Source: Erythrobacteraceae bacterium Alg239-R51
Lineage (GTDB): Bacteria > Pseudomonadota > Alphaproteobacteria > Sphingomonadales > Sphingomonadaceae
NCBI GenBank assembly: GCA_947331495.1
Contig: CAMZOI010000001.1
Location: forward strand, 2,108,001 to 2,172,000
Length of the DNA stretch: 64,000 nt
Direction: 5' to 3'
The notes beneath the pieces are model-generated. The model ran no database searches. It was not told the DNA's origin and saw only the letters and a program-made list of their open reading frames with translations. The position numbers were made by a program, and so were the translations under genes. Shown here in pieces: positions 10,538-19,922 of this stretch. Every line of letters begins with the position of its first letter. Position 1 is the first letter of the stretch.

Positions 10538-10585
10538 ACACCGGCCCTAACCTGGCTTTATCGAACGCTAGGGAGGGGCCGGTGT
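10538..10585 (+). promoter_or_regulatory. hairpin that encloses the GTG start codon of the next gene
   Basis: ACACCGGCCC at 10538-10547 is perfectly complementary to GGGCCGGTGT at 10576-10585. The right arm contains the GTG start codon at 10582-10584 and touches the GGGAGG ribosome site at 10571-10576. A 10-base-pair, GC-rich stem with a 28-base loop would bury the start codon in the mRNA. Control of translation is inferred from this geometry alone. Confidence 0.5.
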
Positions 10586-11757
10586 ATTCCGAAGAGGATA
10601 TCAATTCCGCAGTCGCGGCCGGTGCGTTGAGCGAAGAAGCCGCCGCATCGTTTCGTGCGCACATGACGCAGCTGCGGCACATCCCGCGCAGCGACGAAGA
10701 AAACTTCAGGCTGATCAACAGCTTCAATGATATTTTCGTCGCTATCGGCATTGTGATCATGCTGCTGGCCGCGGGCGCGATCGGACAGGCGATCGCGAGC
10801 GGTTTCGTGTCCGTTCCGCCCTTCCCCGGTTTCGACGGGGGAGAACCAACCGACGCGCAATGGACCGCCTTCCAGGAAGCGAGCTTGCTCAGGTCGAGCA
10901 TTCAGATGCTTATCGGCGGTCTTCTGGTGGCCATCACGAGCTGGCCGCTGGCGGAATTCTTCACCCGCCGTCGCAGAATGGCGCTTCCCAGCATCATCCT
11001 CCTGCTCGCCTTCGTGGGAAGCATCTTCGCGGCGGCTTTCGGACTGGGTGGCACGTTGGGCGCGATGGACAACGAGACGACCGGCGGGTTCTTCATCGCC
11101 GGGGCTGGCGTGGTCGCAGCCGTCGGCGCCTGGCTTCACTGGCGCCGGTTCATGGTGCCGATCACGGTCGCGGCAGGGGCGGCTGCGATGGCGGTGACGG
11201 TAATCGCTCTGATCGTCGCCCTGCTCGATGCGGCGATCGGACTGGACGAATCGGGCATCGAGGCCGGTGACGCTCTACTAACGCTCGTCTTCGTAGTCGG
11301 CCTGGCGATCTTCACCTTCGCCATGCGCTGGGATATCAGCGATCGGGAACGGATCACGCGCAGAAGCGACGTCGCCTTCTGGCTACATCTGCTCGCCGCG
11401 CCGATGATCGCGCATCCGGTCTTCTATTCGCTCGGCGTGATGGATGGTGCCGAGAGTGTCGGCGTCGGCGGGGCATTGGGCGTGATCGCGATCTATCTGA
11501 TCTTCGGGATTGTCGCTCTGGCAATCGACCGGAGGGCGCTGCTCGTGTCGGCGCTCGCCTACGTGCTTGCCGCTCTCACCTTCCTGTTCGATCGGTTCGG
11601 TGCGGTGGAACTGAACTTCGCGCTCACCGCGCTCGTGATCGGATCGGCTCTCCTGACGCTGTCGGCTTTCTGGACCCCGATACGCAGCCATATCGTCGGC
11701 CGTATGCCGTCAAACCTGCGAACGCGCGTTCCCGTGGCCGAAGCGGCACCGGGGTGA
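10582..11757 (+). CDS. multi-spanning membrane protein (DUF2157-like)
   Basis: This 391-residue protein has a short soluble N-terminal region (SEEDINSAVAAGALSEEAAASF), then about ten hydrophobic segments, so it is an inner-membrane protein. An N-terminal region with a gain-of-turn repeat followed by many helices resembles the DUF2157 family of unknown function; this match is tentative. The start is GTG with GGGAGG 5 bases upstream, lying inside the hairpin described at 10538-10585. No transport motif or catalytic residue is recognisable. It converges on the leftward DUF2794 gene with an 18-base gap and no clear terminator. Confidence 0.75.
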   Translation: MYSEEDINSAVAAGALSEEAAASFRAHMTQLRHIPRSDEENFRLINSFNDIFVAIGIVIMLLAAGAIGQAIASGFVSVPPFPGFDGGEPTDAQWTAFQEASLLRSSIQMLIGGLLVAITSWPLAEFFTRRRRMALPSIILLLAFVGSIFAAAFGLGGTLGAMDNETTGGFFIAGAGVVAAVGAWLHWRRFMVPITVAAGAAAMAVTVIALIVALLDAAIGLDESGIEAGDALLTLVFVVGLAIFTFAMRWDISDRERITRRSDVAFWLHLLAAPMIAHPVFYSLGVMDGAESVGVGGALGVIAIYLIFGIVALAIDRRALLVSALAYVLAALTFLFDRFGAVELNFALTALVIGSALLTLSAFWTPIRSHIVGRMPSNLRTRVPVAEAAPG

Positions 11758-11775
11758 TCTGGCGGCTTTAGAGCC

Positions 11776-12129
11776 TTATCCGTCCACCGCCTTCAGCAGG
11801 CGTCGCTCGATAGGCGCGATCACGCCCGGGAGTTCATGTCCGCGCTTGAGCACCTGGCCATGTTCGCCGAACAGCGTCCACATACCTTGCTTTGCACGCA
11901 GGGACGGGCGCTTCTCGATCCGGGTCTGCGGACGTTCGGCTGCACGCCGGAATGCCGCGAACACGGCGACATCTCCGGTGAAGTCCATCGCATAGTCGCG
12001 CCACTGCCCGGCTGCGACCATGCGACCGTAGAGATCCAGGATGCGGGTCAATTCTATGCGGGTAAATCCAACCTGCTGCGGTTTGCGACCAGGAAAGGCG
12101 ATGACCGTGTCACCGAGAAAATTCATCAA
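11776..12129 (-). CDS. DUF2794-family protein
   Basis: This 117-residue soluble protein has the family core VGFTRIELTRILDLYGRMVAAG followed by EWRDYAMDF-like and PQTRIEKRPSLRAKQG segments, matching DUF2794, a small family of unknown function conserved in alphaproteobacteria. Its ATG overlaps the cysE stop codon by four bases, so it is translationally coupled to cysE. There is no signal peptide or membrane segment. The function is unknown. Confidence 0.85.
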   Translation of the reverse strand: MMNFLGDTVIAFPGRKPQQVGFTRIELTRILDLYGRMVAAGQWRDYAMDFTGDVAVFAAFRRAAERPQTRIEKRPSLRAKQGMWTLFGEHGQVLKRGHELPGVIAPIERRLLKAVDG

Positions 12130-12827
12130 TCGTCCGTCCCGCTCCGCCGCGTAGGCTCACGTTCTTCGCGCAGTTGCGCCACTTCCGCGCGGAGTGCCTT
12201 GAGTTCCGTTTCGAGCTTTTCGACACAGTCGCGGCCGATTTCCCTGGCGCCTTCGCAGGGATCGTCGCACGGCGTGCCGTAAGGGAGAAATTCCTTCATC
12301 CATTCCTCGGCAGGAACCAGGGTGCTGCGCGCCTTCAGGCCGATCATCGTGGCGCCGTCTGGTACTTCGTCGGTGACCACGGCATTTGCGCCGATCCGCG
12401 CCCGGTGCCCGACGGTAATCGGCCCGATGATTTGTGCACCCGAACCGATGATGACTTCATCGGAAATGGTCGGGTGGCGCTTTCCGCCGACGCCGTTGGT
12501 GGGATTGGTGCCGCCCAGCGTGACGTTCTGATAAATGGTGACATTGTCGCCGATTTCCGCCGTTTCACCGATTACGGAAAAACCGTGGTCGATGAACAGG
12601 TTACGTCCGATCTTCGCCCCCGGATGAATGTCGATGGCGGTGACCATCCGGCTCCAGTGATTGATCAGCCGGGCGAGGAAAAACAGCTCGGCTTCGAACA
12701 GCCAGTGCGCCACACGGTGATACCCCAAAGCCCAGACGCCGGGATATGTCAGCACTTCCCAGCGGCTGCGCGGCGCAGGATCGCGAGCTTTCACGCTGTC
12801 GAGATAGGCTATGAGCCGTTCGAACAT
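12126..12827 (-). CDS. cysE: serine O-acetyltransferase
   Basis: This 233-residue hexapeptide-repeat acetyltransferase transfers acetyl from acetyl-CoA to serine, the first step of cysteine synthesis. The left-handed beta-helix is seen in IHPGAKIGRNLFIDHG, IGDNVTIYQNVTLGG and IGSGAQIIGPITVGH, with the active-site Asp-His in FIDHGF and a histidine in GGKRHPTI. A short helical N-terminal domain (YPGVWALGYHRVAHWL) precedes it, as in the EpsC-like short form. A coiled-coil-like tail (ELKALRAEVAQLREE) is an extra at the C-terminus. AAGGA lies 8 bases before the ATG. It is coupled to the DUF2794 gene and lies 27 bases after hdaA. Confidence 0.92.
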   Translation of the reverse strand: MFERLIAYLDSVKARDPAPRSRWEVLTYPGVWALGYHRVAHWLFEAELFFLARLINHWSRMVTAIDIHPGAKIGRNLFIDHGFSVIGETAEIGDNVTIYQNVTLGGTNPTNGVGGKRHPTISDEVIIGSGAQIIGPITVGHRARIGANAVVTDEVPDGATMIGLKARSTLVPAEEWMKEFLPYGTPCDDPCEGAREIGRDCVEKLETELKALRAEVAQLREEREPTRRSGTDD

Positions 12828-12854
12828 GGGTGTAATCCTTCCACCAAGCAGGGC

Positions 12855-13466
12855 TTAAAGCAAGCGTCCCTGTTCCGGACCCTGCACCGCCTCCAGCGCG
12901 TCCCGCCATACAGATAGGGTTGCGGCGACCTTGCGTTCAAGGCTCAGCCGGTCGATTTCGGCGACGATTTTCTCGATCGCCACATAGCTGCGCTCCATGC
13001 GCGGGACGAGATAGGCCGGCGCGCCTTCGCCCAGCGCCAGCCCTCTTTGGGTGGCATGGCTCAGCATGAGCTGTGCGGCCATGTCATCGTCCGGAGGCCC
13101 GATCTGCAATTGCAACGCCGCACCCATACGGCTTTTAAGATCCGGCAGGGCGATGTCCCACCGCGCGCCTCCTACGACAAGCAGGAGGGGGCGAGTATTT
13201 TGTTGCGCGCGGTTCCAGCGATGGAAAATCTCGGTTTCCCTGACCGCATCTGCATCGTCGATTGCCTCGCCCGAACCTTGGGTCGCGAACCACCGCGCGA
13301 AAAGCGTCTTTCCCGATCGCGGGGGCCCTGAAAGAATAGCCGTGTTGAAAGGCCAACGCTGGGTCGAAGTCAGCGCGTCGGCAACCTCGAGATTGCCCTC
13401 GCCAACGACGATCGCAGCCGGTCCGGCCGACCGGGAAAGCGACAGGGGAAGCGCGATCTGGGACAT
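12855..13466 (-). CDS. hdaA: DnaA-related regulatory inactivation protein HdaA
   Basis: This 203-residue AAA+ protein is related to the ATPase domain of DnaA. In alphaproteobacteria HdaA works with the DNA polymerase sliding clamp to hydrolyse DnaA-ATP and limit replication starts. Residues 3-10 (QIALPLSL) match the clamp-binding motif found at the N-terminus of Hda proteins. The Walker A loop GPPRSGKT is at 47-54 and a DDADAVRE segment occupies the Walker B position. The C-terminal helical lid ([20 protein letters not shown]) fits DnaA domain III. GAGG precedes the ATG. It follows the exported-protein gene by 10 bases. Confidence 0.85.
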   Translation of the reverse strand: MSQIALPLSLSRSAGPAAIVVGEGNLEVADALTSTQRWPFNTAILSGPPRSGKTLFARWFATQGSGEAIDDADAVRETEIFHRWNRAQQNTRPLLLVVGGARWDIALPDLKSRMGAALQLQIGPPDDDMAAQLMLSHATQRGLALGEGAPAYLVPRMERSYVAIEKIVAEIDRLSLERKVAATLSVWRDALEAVQGPEQGRLL

Positions 13467-13476
13467 GGCCCGCGCC

Positions 13477-14757
13477 TCAGCGGCTGATGGACAGCGCGCT
13501 CGGGCCTTGGCTCACCGTGAAGCCGCGATCGCGCAGTGCGGCAGCGAGTTCGCCGATCGAACCCTGGAAGCTTACCGTCATGACCGAAGTTCCGCCGATT
13601 GCCGTACTGCGAATGCCTGCGGCCTGAACGCCGGGTGCACCGCGCACACCGGAGATGGCGGCATCGAAGGCAGCGGCATCGGGCGAAGCGAACTGGACCG
13701 TGTAAAGCGCGACCGAACCTTCCGGCGGAGGGTTGCGGACCGGGGCCGCGGTGATCGCCTGGCCGCTGGCTTCGGTCGGTTCTGCGGGCGCCCTTTCGCG
13801 CTGTTGTTCCGCCTGGGCACGGTTTCCTTCCGCGCGGGCCTGGGCCAGCAGTCGTTCGATCATCGGATTGAGATCGGGCGTGGCGACATTCAGCGTCGGG
13901 TCCGGGCTCAGGCTTCCCTGGGCCAAGGCCCGTTCGAAGATATCGTTGAACCGGGATACGGCGCGCTCCAGCATGGTCGGCAGTTGGTCCGGATCTTCGG
14001 CACGCATGGTGAACGAGGCAAGATAGGTGCTGTCGGGCCCGTAGCGTGCGGTAAAGCGCCCTTCCACCGGGCCGCCGGGATAGGTGTATCGCAGGTCCGC
14101 GATCGGGACGAGAACATCCGCCGCGCCGAACTGGTCGAGCACGTTGCGCCACCACAAGCGGCTGCGCCGTCCGGTCTGCCCGAAATTGACCAGCAGCGAT
14201 TCGCCGCCAGCGCCAGAGGGACGGACGTAATCGATGCGGCTGGCGCCTGGCTGATATTCGGCCCAGGCGCGCTGCCATGGATTGCGCTGTTCGTACGTCA
14301 GCTGGTTGCCCGCCGAGACCGTCACCGGCAGCAGCAACAGCGGCGCGGAGCGTTCAGCCTCGCCTCCGGCACCCAGATAGCGCGACGCCCGTTGGCGATC
14401 GAAGATTACGCCAAGCGTTGCAATGTACCGTTTGGGTCCCAGCCGTTCGCGCTCGATAACGATCGCGGAGACGAGCCCATCAACTTGCGAATCGGGAAGG
14501 CTCGGCCCGTCGATTTTCTCCCATGCCAGTTGAGCGGCCTGGGCCCAGGCTTCCTCGCGGGCTTCCTCGCCGGTTTCCGCCTGCACATCGACCTCGATCC
14601 CGCCGACCTGGATGTCGTTGCTGGCTGCAATCGGCGCGATACCGCGCTCCCCGCCGACCTGTGCCCAGACGGCAAGACCGGCCGCAAGCATCAGCATGCA
14701 AGCGAGCGGGAAATAAGCGAGCCGAGGTATGGCTGGGAGGGTAAAGCTATGACGCAT
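13477..14757 (-). CDS. exported protein of unknown function (possibly DUF2066-like)
   Basis: This protein of about 426 residues has a hydrophobic N-terminal segment ([17 protein letters not shown]) that is a signal peptide or membrane anchor. The next part, with [16 protein letters not shown] and a conserved-looking [16 protein letters not shown], resembles DUF2066-type periplasmic proteins; I am not certain of the family. The C-terminal third is rich in proline, alanine and glutamine, followed by a small alpha-beta domain ending GPSALSISR. The start at 14757 gives the signal; the frame remains open upstream on the antisense of purM without homology. It diverges from purM with 69 bases between the starts and runs into hdaA. 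Confidence 0.7.
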   Translation of the reverse strand: MRHSFTLPAIPRLAYFPLACMLMLAAGLAVWAQVGGERGIAPIAASNDIQVGGIEVDVQAETGEEAREEAWAQAAQLAWEKIDGPSLPDSQVDGLVSAIVIERERLGPKRYIATLGVIFDRQRASRYLGAGGEAERSAPLLLLPVTVSAGNQLTYEQRNPWQRAWAEYQPGASRIDYVRPSGAGGESLLVNFGQTGRRSRLWWRNVLDQFGAADVLVPIADLRYTYPGGPVEGRFTARYGPDSTYLASFTMRAEDPDQLPTMLERAVSRFNDIFERALAQGSLSPDPTLNVATPDLNPMIERLLAQARAEGNRAQAEQQRERAPAEPTEASGQAITAAPVRNPPPEGSVALYTVQFASPDAAAFDAAISGVRGAPGVQAAGIRSTAIGGTSVMTVSFQGSIGELAAALRDRGFTVSQGPSALSISR

Positions 14758-14826
14758 GGGGAAAACAGCGGGCCTTTTGCCCAATCGCTTGTGGAAATCC
14801 AAGCGCGAATGCGCAAAGGCACTCAC

Positions 14827-15924
14827 ATGAGTAGCAACACGCCCTCCTATACCTACGAACAGGCCGGTGTTTCGATCGATGCAGGCAACCGCCTGGTCAA
14901 GGCGATCGGTCCGCTGGTCAAGGCCACGATGCGGCCCGGCGCCGATGGGGAAATCGGGGGGTTCGGCGGAATCTTCGATCCCAGGGCCGCGGGATACAAA
15001 GATCCTTTGCTGGTTGCGGGCAATGACGGGGTCGGCACGAAGCTGAAACTGGCGATCGATACCGACCGCCATGACACGGTTGGCATCGATCTTGTCGCCA
15101 TGTGCGTCAACGACCTGATCGTGCAGGGCGCAGAGCCGCTGTTCTTTCTCGACTATTTCGCGACCGGAAAGCTCGAAAACGGCGTGGCGGAGCGCGTCAT
15201 CGCCGGCATCGCGGAAGGGTGCAAGCAAGCCGGATGTGCGCTGATCGGCGGGGAAACGGCGGAAATGCCCGGCATGTATGCCGGCGGTGATTACGATCTG
15301 GCGGGCTTCTGCGTCGGCGCGGTCGAGCGTGGAGAGCAGTTGACCGGCGAACGCGTGGTTCCCGGTCACATACTGCTGGGCCTGGCAAGTTCGGGGGTTC
15401 ATTCGAACGGCTTTTCGCTGGTGCGCAAACTGGCCGAGGACAAGTCCTGGAAGCTGAACCGACCCGCCGTGTTCGATCCCGAGCGCCTGCTCGCGGACAC
15501 ACTTCTCGAACCGACCCGCATCTATGTGCGATCGCTGCTCCCGCTGGTCCGCGACGGCCTCATCGATGCTCTCGCACATATCACAGGCGGGGGCCTGCTT
15601 GAGAATATTCCCCGCGTGCTACCCGACGGTGCGCACGCGGAAGTGGATGCCGACAGTTGGGAACAGCCAGCCCTGATGGCGTTCCTCCAGGCCCAAGGCA
15701 ATATCGAGCCCGAAGAGATGGCACGGACGTTCAATTGCGGGATAGGAATGGTACTCGCGGTCGACGCGGCGAATGTCGAAATCGTCAGGACCCGGCTTGA
15801 GAAAGCTGGCGAAACCGTGCTGCCCGTCGGCCGGATCATGAAGGGTGAACGGGGCTGCACCGTGCGCGGCGATGCCGGCACATGGTCCGCGCGCAGCGAC
15901 TGGCAGGTGACGCATCTTGCCTGA
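14827..15924 (+). CDS. purM: phosphoribosylformylglycinamidine cyclo-ligase
   Basis: This 365-residue enzyme closes the imidazole ring in purine synthesis, making AIR from FGAM with ATP. Hallmarks are [15 protein letters not shown] at the N-terminus, [45 protein letters not shown], and [16 protein letters not shown] chose ATG 14827 because AAAGG lies 7 bases before it and it matches the usual family start; the frame continues upstream with unrelated antisense sequence. Its stop overlaps the purN start by 8 bases, so the two steps of purine synthesis are translationally coupled. Confidence 0.97.
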   Translation: MSSNTPSYTYEQAGVSIDAGNRLVKAIGPLVKATMRPGADGEIGGFGGIFDPRAAGYKDPLLVAGNDGVGTKLKLAIDTDRHDTVGIDLVAMCVNDLIVQGAEPLFFLDYFATGKLENGVAERVIAGIAEGCKQAGCALIGGETAEMPGMYAGGDYDLAGFCVGAVERGEQLTGERVVPGHILLGLASSGVHSNGFSLVRKLAEDKSWKLNRPAVFDPERLLADTLLEPTRIYVRSLLPLVRDGLIDALAHITGGGLLENIPRVLPDGAHAEVDADSWEQPALMAFLQAQGNIEPEEMARTFNCGIGMVLAVDAANVEIVRTRLEKAGETVLPVGRIMKGERGCTVRGDAGTWSARSDWQVTHLA

Positions 15925-16513
15925 CAAGGCCCGCGTGGCAGTTCTGGCATCCGGCTGGGGAACGAACATGGCCGCGCTGCTCTATGCCAGCCGCCTGGCG
16001 GGTTGCCCGTATGAGATCGTGCTGGTGGCCGCGAATGATCCACAGGCCGAGGCGCTTACTCTAGCGGAAGCGGAAGGCGTACCCGTCTTTGCGCTCTCGC
16101 ATCGCGGCATGGATCGCGCGGCCCATGATGCTGAGATGGAGCAGGCAGTGCGCGACGCCGGAGCAGAATATATCGCGCTGGCGGGGTATATGCGGATACT
16201 GACCGACGACTTCGTGCAGCGATGGGCGGGACGGATGCTGAACATCCACCCCTCCCTTCTGCCGAAATATCCCGGTCTGGACACGCATGCGAAGGCTATC
16301 GCGGCGCAAGACACGCAGGCTGGCGCGACAGTCCATCTCGTGACCGAAGATCTCGATGCCGGACAAACGCTTGGCCAGGCGGCAGTTGCGATATTGCCGG
16401 ACGACACGCCCGAACGGCTGGCGAGCCGCGTGCGCCTGGCCGAACACCAGCTTTATCCAAGAACCCTCGCCGAATATGTCGCGCATCATCGCGATGATAC
16501 GGACGGAACCTGA
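15917..16513 (+). CDS. purN: phosphoribosylglycinamide formyltransferase
   Basis: This 198-residue enzyme transfers formyl from 10-formyl-tetrahydrofolate to GAR in purine synthesis. The N-terminal loop reads [10 protein letters not shown]. The catalytic Asn-His-Asp are in [13 protein letters not shown] and VTEDLDAGQ, and the folate-binding GYMRIL segment is present. The start is TTG at 15917, inside the last codons of purM. The loop ASGWGTN differs from the usual SG-G-SN form (Trp at the third position), which is mild variation in a phosphate-binding loop. The order purM-purN is common. Confidence 0.95.
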   Translation: MPDKARVAVLASGWGTNMAALLYASRLAGCPYEIVLVAANDPQAEALTLAEAEGVPVFALSHRGMDRAAHDAEMEQAVRDAGAEYIALAGYMRILTDDFVQRWAGRMLNIHPSLLPKYPGLDTHAKAIAAQDTQAGATVHLVTEDLDAGQTLGQAAVAILPDDTPERLASRVRLAEHQLYPRTLAEYVAHHRDDTDGT

Positions 16514-16523
16514 CGCCGCAAAC

Positions 16524-17723
16524 ATGTCACCACCTCGTCCGCACCCTCTCTATCGCTCCAGCTTTGCCGAATTGGCGAACAAGGTCCTCGCTGCGTCCTG
16601 GGGACGCCGTCTGAACGAAAAGCCGCGGCTGGAACCGGATTATCTGTGGCAGGTTGGCGCGCGCGGTTATGACCACGCCGACGAGGCCTCGGTCCGGTTG
16701 CCGGAAGATGTCGCCGACTTTCGCGAGCGGCTGGACGTCCTGTGCCGATCGTTGCGTGAAGAGGCACAGCTCAATTCGCTCGGTCATACGATGGCTTACG
16801 GGCAAATCACTTCCGCGATCCGCAAGCGCCATGCGCTGGGACGTTTGTGGAGGACAAACCCGGCCCTGGCGCAGATCGAGATCGCCTGTCCGATCGCAGT
16901 TATCGGCCAGATGCGAGCTGGAACCACGCGCGTCCACCGCTTGCTCGCCGCCGATCCGCGCTTTGCCGGAACGCGGTTCTGCGACAGTCACGATCCCGTC
17001 CCGAAGGCGCCGGACTGGCGGCCGGTCAAGGCGGCGATGGGTCTGGCACTGGCACGGCGCGTAAACCCGTGGCTCGACATGCTGCATCCATTCGGTGCCG
17101 CGCGGATCGACGAGGAGATCGGCTGGCTTTCGGGTGCGTTCTCGCCGTGCGCCTTCGAATCCCAGTGGCGTATCCCGTCTTTCGTCGCATTCAGCGAAGC
17201 GCGCGACCAGGCGCCGGTCTATCGGGAATTCGCGCGTATCCTGCGTACCGATGCGGCCACGAGGAAGAATGCCGACAAGCCGCGCGTTCTGAAATGTCCG
17301 CAGTTTTCCGAAGATGTGCCCAGCTTGCTCAACGCGCTACCGGGCACGCGGTTCGTCTTTACGCATCGCGATCGCCATGCCGTGTGGCAAAGTTCGGTGT
17401 CGCTGGTTGCAAGCCAGATGGCGTTTCAGAGCGACAATATCGAACTGACATCCATCGAAAGCGAATGGCAACGCAAACTCGATCTTCGCGAACGCCGGAT
17501 CGGCCAAACGCTCGAGACCATGGACGCCGCGATGGCCCACGTTGAATTCGAAGCACTGGGGCGCGACTGGCAGACCCAGATTGCATCGGTTTACGCTTCT
17601 TTGGGGCTTGATCCTTCAGGCGATGCGATCGAGGCAATGGCAGCGGAACATGCGCGCGCGAAGGATGATCGCCATCATGCCCACGGCGGACAGCTGGCGG
17701 TGTTCGCCGAAAGCCGCAGCTAA
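16524..17723 (+). CDS. sulfotransferase-family protein
   Basis: This 399-residue protein belongs to the PAPS-dependent sulfotransferase superfamily. The 5'-phosphosulfate loop is GQMRAGTTRVHRLLAAD and the 3'-phosphate-binding region is TRFVFTHRDRHAVWQSSVSL. A long N-terminal part without a recognised domain precedes them. The acceptor is unknown; bacterial relatives modify lipids, sugars or small metabolites. I report ATG 16524, though an in-frame ATG at 16494 overlapping the purN end is equally possible because neither has a clear ribosome site. It probably shares the purMN transcript. Confidence 0.8.
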   Translation: MSPPRPHPLYRSSFAELANKVLAASWGRRLNEKPRLEPDYLWQVGARGYDHADEASVRLPEDVADFRERLDVLCRSLREEAQLNSLGHTMAYGQITSAIRKRHALGRLWRTNPALAQIEIACPIAVIGQMRAGTTRVHRLLAADPRFAGTRFCDSHDPVPKAPDWRPVKAAMGLALARRVNPWLDMLHPFGAARIDEEIGWLSGAFSPCAFESQWRIPSFVAFSEARDQAPVYREFARILRTDAATRKNADKPRVLKCPQFSEDVPSLLNALPGTRFVFTHRDRHAVWQSSVSLVASQMAFQSDNIELTSIESEWQRKLDLRERRIGQTLETMDAAMAHVEFEALGRDWQTQIASVYASLGLDPSGDAIEAMAAEHARAKDDRHHAHGGQLAVFAESRS

Positions 17724-17741
17724 TTTTTCGAAGCTAGTTTT

Positions 17742-18167
17742 TCAGGCCGCGTCGCGGGCCTTGCGAGCATTGGCGAATCGCGGGAGAGTCATCTGGTTTT
17801 TCGAACCGGTTACTTCAATCCGGGATATCTTGCCGCCCGAAAACGCGAATCGCCAGAAACTCGTTCCGTTTATTTCCCGAACACCGGTTTCCAGATGCCC
17901 TCGCAAGAGAACATCGCCATCGTTGTCATCCACCGTGTCCACGATAAGCCGGGGATGATTCGCCGCCGCGCTGAACGCCTCCTGCGCCTCGAAAAATGTC
18001 TCGATTCCCCTGATGGTCGAACCGCCGACATCTTTCATCACGACCTCGTCGGCAATCACGGCGCGCGCGGCCACATAGTCGCGCTCATTCAAAGCGTCGA
18101 TCAGCACCCGCACCATTTCGGAGCGATCGGCGCGTAGCCGCTCTTTTTTGAACCAACGCATGAACAT
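17742..18167 (-). CDS. SnoaL/NTF2-like fold protein
   Basis: This 141-residue soluble protein begins with helices (MVRVLIDALNERDYVAARAV) and continues with a curved sheet pattern typical of the SnoaL-like or NTF2-like cone fold: IADEVVMKDVGG, IRGIETFFEAQEAF, and a GTSFWRFAFSGGKISRIEV strand pair. Members serve as small enzymes, isomerases or binding modules, and the function cannot be told from the sequence. It is a single leftward gene between the sulfotransferase and ndk. A second start three codons down (MRWFKK) is possible. Confidence 0.7.
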   Translation of the reverse strand: MFMRWFKKERLRADRSEMVRVLIDALNERDYVAARAVIADEVVMKDVGGSTIRGIETFFEAQEAFSAAANHPRLIVDTVDDNDGDVLLRGHLETGVREINGTSFWRFAFSGGKISRIEVTGSKNQMTLPRFANARKARDAA

Positions 18168-18233
18168 CAGGCGGCGACCCTAGCAGCAATCGCGCGCCCG
18201 ACTTATTAAGTTTGATATGATCGGTTCAGCAGG

Positions 18234-18656
18234 TCAGCCGACGATCTCGTCTTCATCGAAGAAGAATTCGATCTCGGTCTTCGCGTTCTCGTCGCTATCC
18301 GATCCATGAACCGAATTTGCCTCGATGCTTTCCGCATAGGTCTTGCGAATCGTACCCTCATCGGCGTCGGCAGGGTTGGTGGCGCCCATTACATCGCGAT
18401 TGCGCTTCACTGCATTCTCGCCCTCGAGCACCTGGACCACGACGGGGCCGGAAATCATGAAGTCGACCAGTTCACCGAAGAACGGGCGTTCCTTGTGGAC
18501 CGCATAGAACCCTTCAGCCTGCTCGCGCGACATCTTGATGCGCTTCGAAGCGACCACGCGCAGGCCAGCATCTTCCAGCATCTTGGTGACCGCGCCGGTC
18601 AGGTTGCGGCGCGTGGCATCGGGTTTGATGATCGAAAAGGTGCGGGTAACCGCCAT
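18234..18656 (-). CDS. ndk: nucleoside diphosphate kinase
   Basis: This 140-residue enzyme balances cellular nucleoside triphosphates by phosphate transfer through a histidine. It starts [21 protein letters not shown] and has the active-site histidine in NSVHGSDS followed by [11 protein letters not shown]. The start at 18656 has AAGGAA upstream and matches the family N-terminus; the frame stays open upstream without homology. Length is normal. It is followed, and preceded, by leftward genes. Confidence 0.97.
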   Translation of the reverse strand: MAVTRTFSIIKPDATRRNLTGAVTKMLEDAGLRVVASKRIKMSREQAEGFYAVHKERPFFGELVDFMISGPVVVQVLEGENAVKRNRDVMGATNPADADEGTIRKTYAESIEANSVHGSDSDENAKTEIEFFFDEDEIVG

Positions 18657-18740
18657 GTCAGTGTTCCTTGCGAATGTCTTGAAATCGGGAAGATGTGTCT
18701 CGCGCGCGCCCTTAGCGTCCGGGTCACGCGCGGGCAAGCG

Positions 18741-19268
18741 TCATCGCGAGCCCTGCCCGACCGATAACTGCCCCTGCGTGGTGCCGTTCTGGCGAGTCGC
18801 CGTGAAAGAGAAGCTGCTCCCGCTTTCCGCCTGCCCCCCGATCATAATCATGGACCCGGTATCCAGTTCAAGATCGACATCTATCCCGGCCGCCTCTGCC
18901 TGGTCGCGATAGAACGCGACGAGAGCCGAAGGATCGTCCCGACTTTCCAAATTGAGCAGGACCATTGCGCCATCGGGCTGCTCGACGCGCGTGTTGTTGG
19001 TAACCGTCGCTGCGGGATAGAGTTCGAACCCTGCGGGAAGATCGACCGGAACAGCCTCGCCCGAACGCATCGTCGTGGTCGTACCATCGTCATTGCGATA
19101 TGTTGCGCGCGTTTCCCCGGTCTCGCTGTCGATATCGTAGCTGCCGCGCGGCAGCTGGGGATCGCTTTGCGCTTCGGTTTGCGGTTCGTCCTCGATCCGC
19201 TCGCACCCAGCTGTGGTCAAGGCAAGGGCGAGGCAGACGATCGGGATTCGGGAAAGGCGCGCTGGCAT
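18741..19268 (-). CDS. predicted lipoprotein of unknown function
   Basis: This 175-residue protein has a signal peptide ending in the lipobox TAGC (Cys near 22), so it should be lipid-anchored. The mature part has a linker rich in Asp, Glu and Gln, then GSYDIDSETGETRATYRND and a C-terminal domain with PSALVAFYRDQAEAAG and MIMIGGQAESGSSFSFTATR. I do not recognise the family; the second half looks like a small alpha-beta domain. It lies between holC and ndk in the same direction. Confidence 0.72.
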   Translation of the reverse strand: MPARLSRIPIVCLALALTTAGCERIEDEPQTEAQSDPQLPRGSYDIDSETGETRATYRNDDGTTTTMRSGEAVPVDLPAGFELYPAATVTNNTRVEQPDGAMVLLNLESRDDPSALVAFYRDQAEAAGIDVDLELDTGSMIMIGGQAESGSSFSFTATRQNGTTQGQLSVGQGSR

Positions 19269-19307
19269 ACCGAACCGACGGGTGAAACGCTGCGAAGTTC
19301 CAACGTC

Positions 19308-19754
19308 TTAGCGACCCTCGCGCCAGCCCCCGCGATCGTTCTGCTTGTGGATGCGGTTGTCGATGGTCTTATCGGCCGCAAGCCGCCGCCACAAATCCGC
19401 CGCAGCATCGCGCGCCTGGTTATCGAAAAGCAGCATCGCGCGGTCGAACCCGGCTGCCTCTTCGCGCCAGACACCGTCGGCAAGGATGACCATGCGCGCA
19501 CCGTTCGGCGCCTCGCAGACATCGGAAAGCAGGATCGGCTGACGCTCCACATGCGCCATCGAAGCCATGCCATGCGCCAGAAAAGAGGTTTCGTCTTCCC
19601 AGAGCGTTTTCGACACGAGATCGCGCTGTTCGGCGCTGCCGGATACCACCAGCAGCCTGTCCCCGGCCTCCATGACCTTGCCCGCCAACAATGCCACGAC
19701 CTGATGGACCGGATCGCGGCTCAACTGGTAAAAATCTACGCGTTGCGCGCTCAT
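19308..19754 (-). CDS. holC: DNA polymerase III chi subunit
   Basis: This 148-residue clamp-loader accessory protein links the replisome to single-strand binding protein. Family features are [21 protein letters not shown] at the start, a central [22 protein letters not shown] and the FLAHG region. I chose ATG 19754 because it overlaps the stop of the DUF2256 gene (ATGA) and starts the conserved [11 protein letters not shown]; the frame is open for 13 more codons without homology. It lies downstream of pepA, as in many proteobacteria where holC follows pepA. Confidence 0.85.
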   Translation of the reverse strand: MSAQRVDFYQLSRDPVHQVVALLAGKVMEAGDRLLVVSGSAEQRDLVSKTLWEDETSFLAHGMASMAHVERQPILLSDVCEAPNGARMVILADGVWREEAAGFDRAMLLFDNQARDAAADLWRRLAADKTIDNRIHKQNDRGGWREGR

Positions 19755-19894
19755 TCCCCTGACTTCTTGTTGATGCGGCACCGTTCGGAACAATAGCGCA
19801 CTTCATCCCAATCGCGCGCCCATTTCTTGCGCCACGCAAATTCAAGCCCACAGCTGGCGCAGGTCTTGGTTGGCAGGTCCCCCTTGCGCCGCAT
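19751..19894 (-). CDS. DUF2256-family small zinc-ribbon-like protein
   Basis: This 47-residue protein contains [20 protein letters not shown] followed by VRYCSERCR, the two CxxC/CxxxC pairs and aromatic core of DUF2256. The four cysteines could bind zinc. Its stop overlaps the holC start by four bases. The start at 19894 (MRRKGDLP) was chosen as the nearest ATG to the conserved core; the frame is open further upstream but overlaps pepA. The function is unknown. Confidence 0.75.
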   Translation of the reverse strand: MRRKGDLPTKTCASCGLEFAWRKKWARDWDEVRYCSERCRINKKSGE

Positions 19895-19922
19895 TTTCGC
19901 CAAGAGTTCGCTCCCGTTGGGC

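Noticed and set aside
9348..10901. Leftward open frame opposite the SDR gene
   Set aside because: Histidine- and valine-rich antisense translation with no motif; the plus strand has a full SDR signature.
14758..15579. Upstream extension of the leftward exported protein across purM
   Set aside because: It is antisense to conserved purM sequence; the signal peptide marks the real start at 14757.
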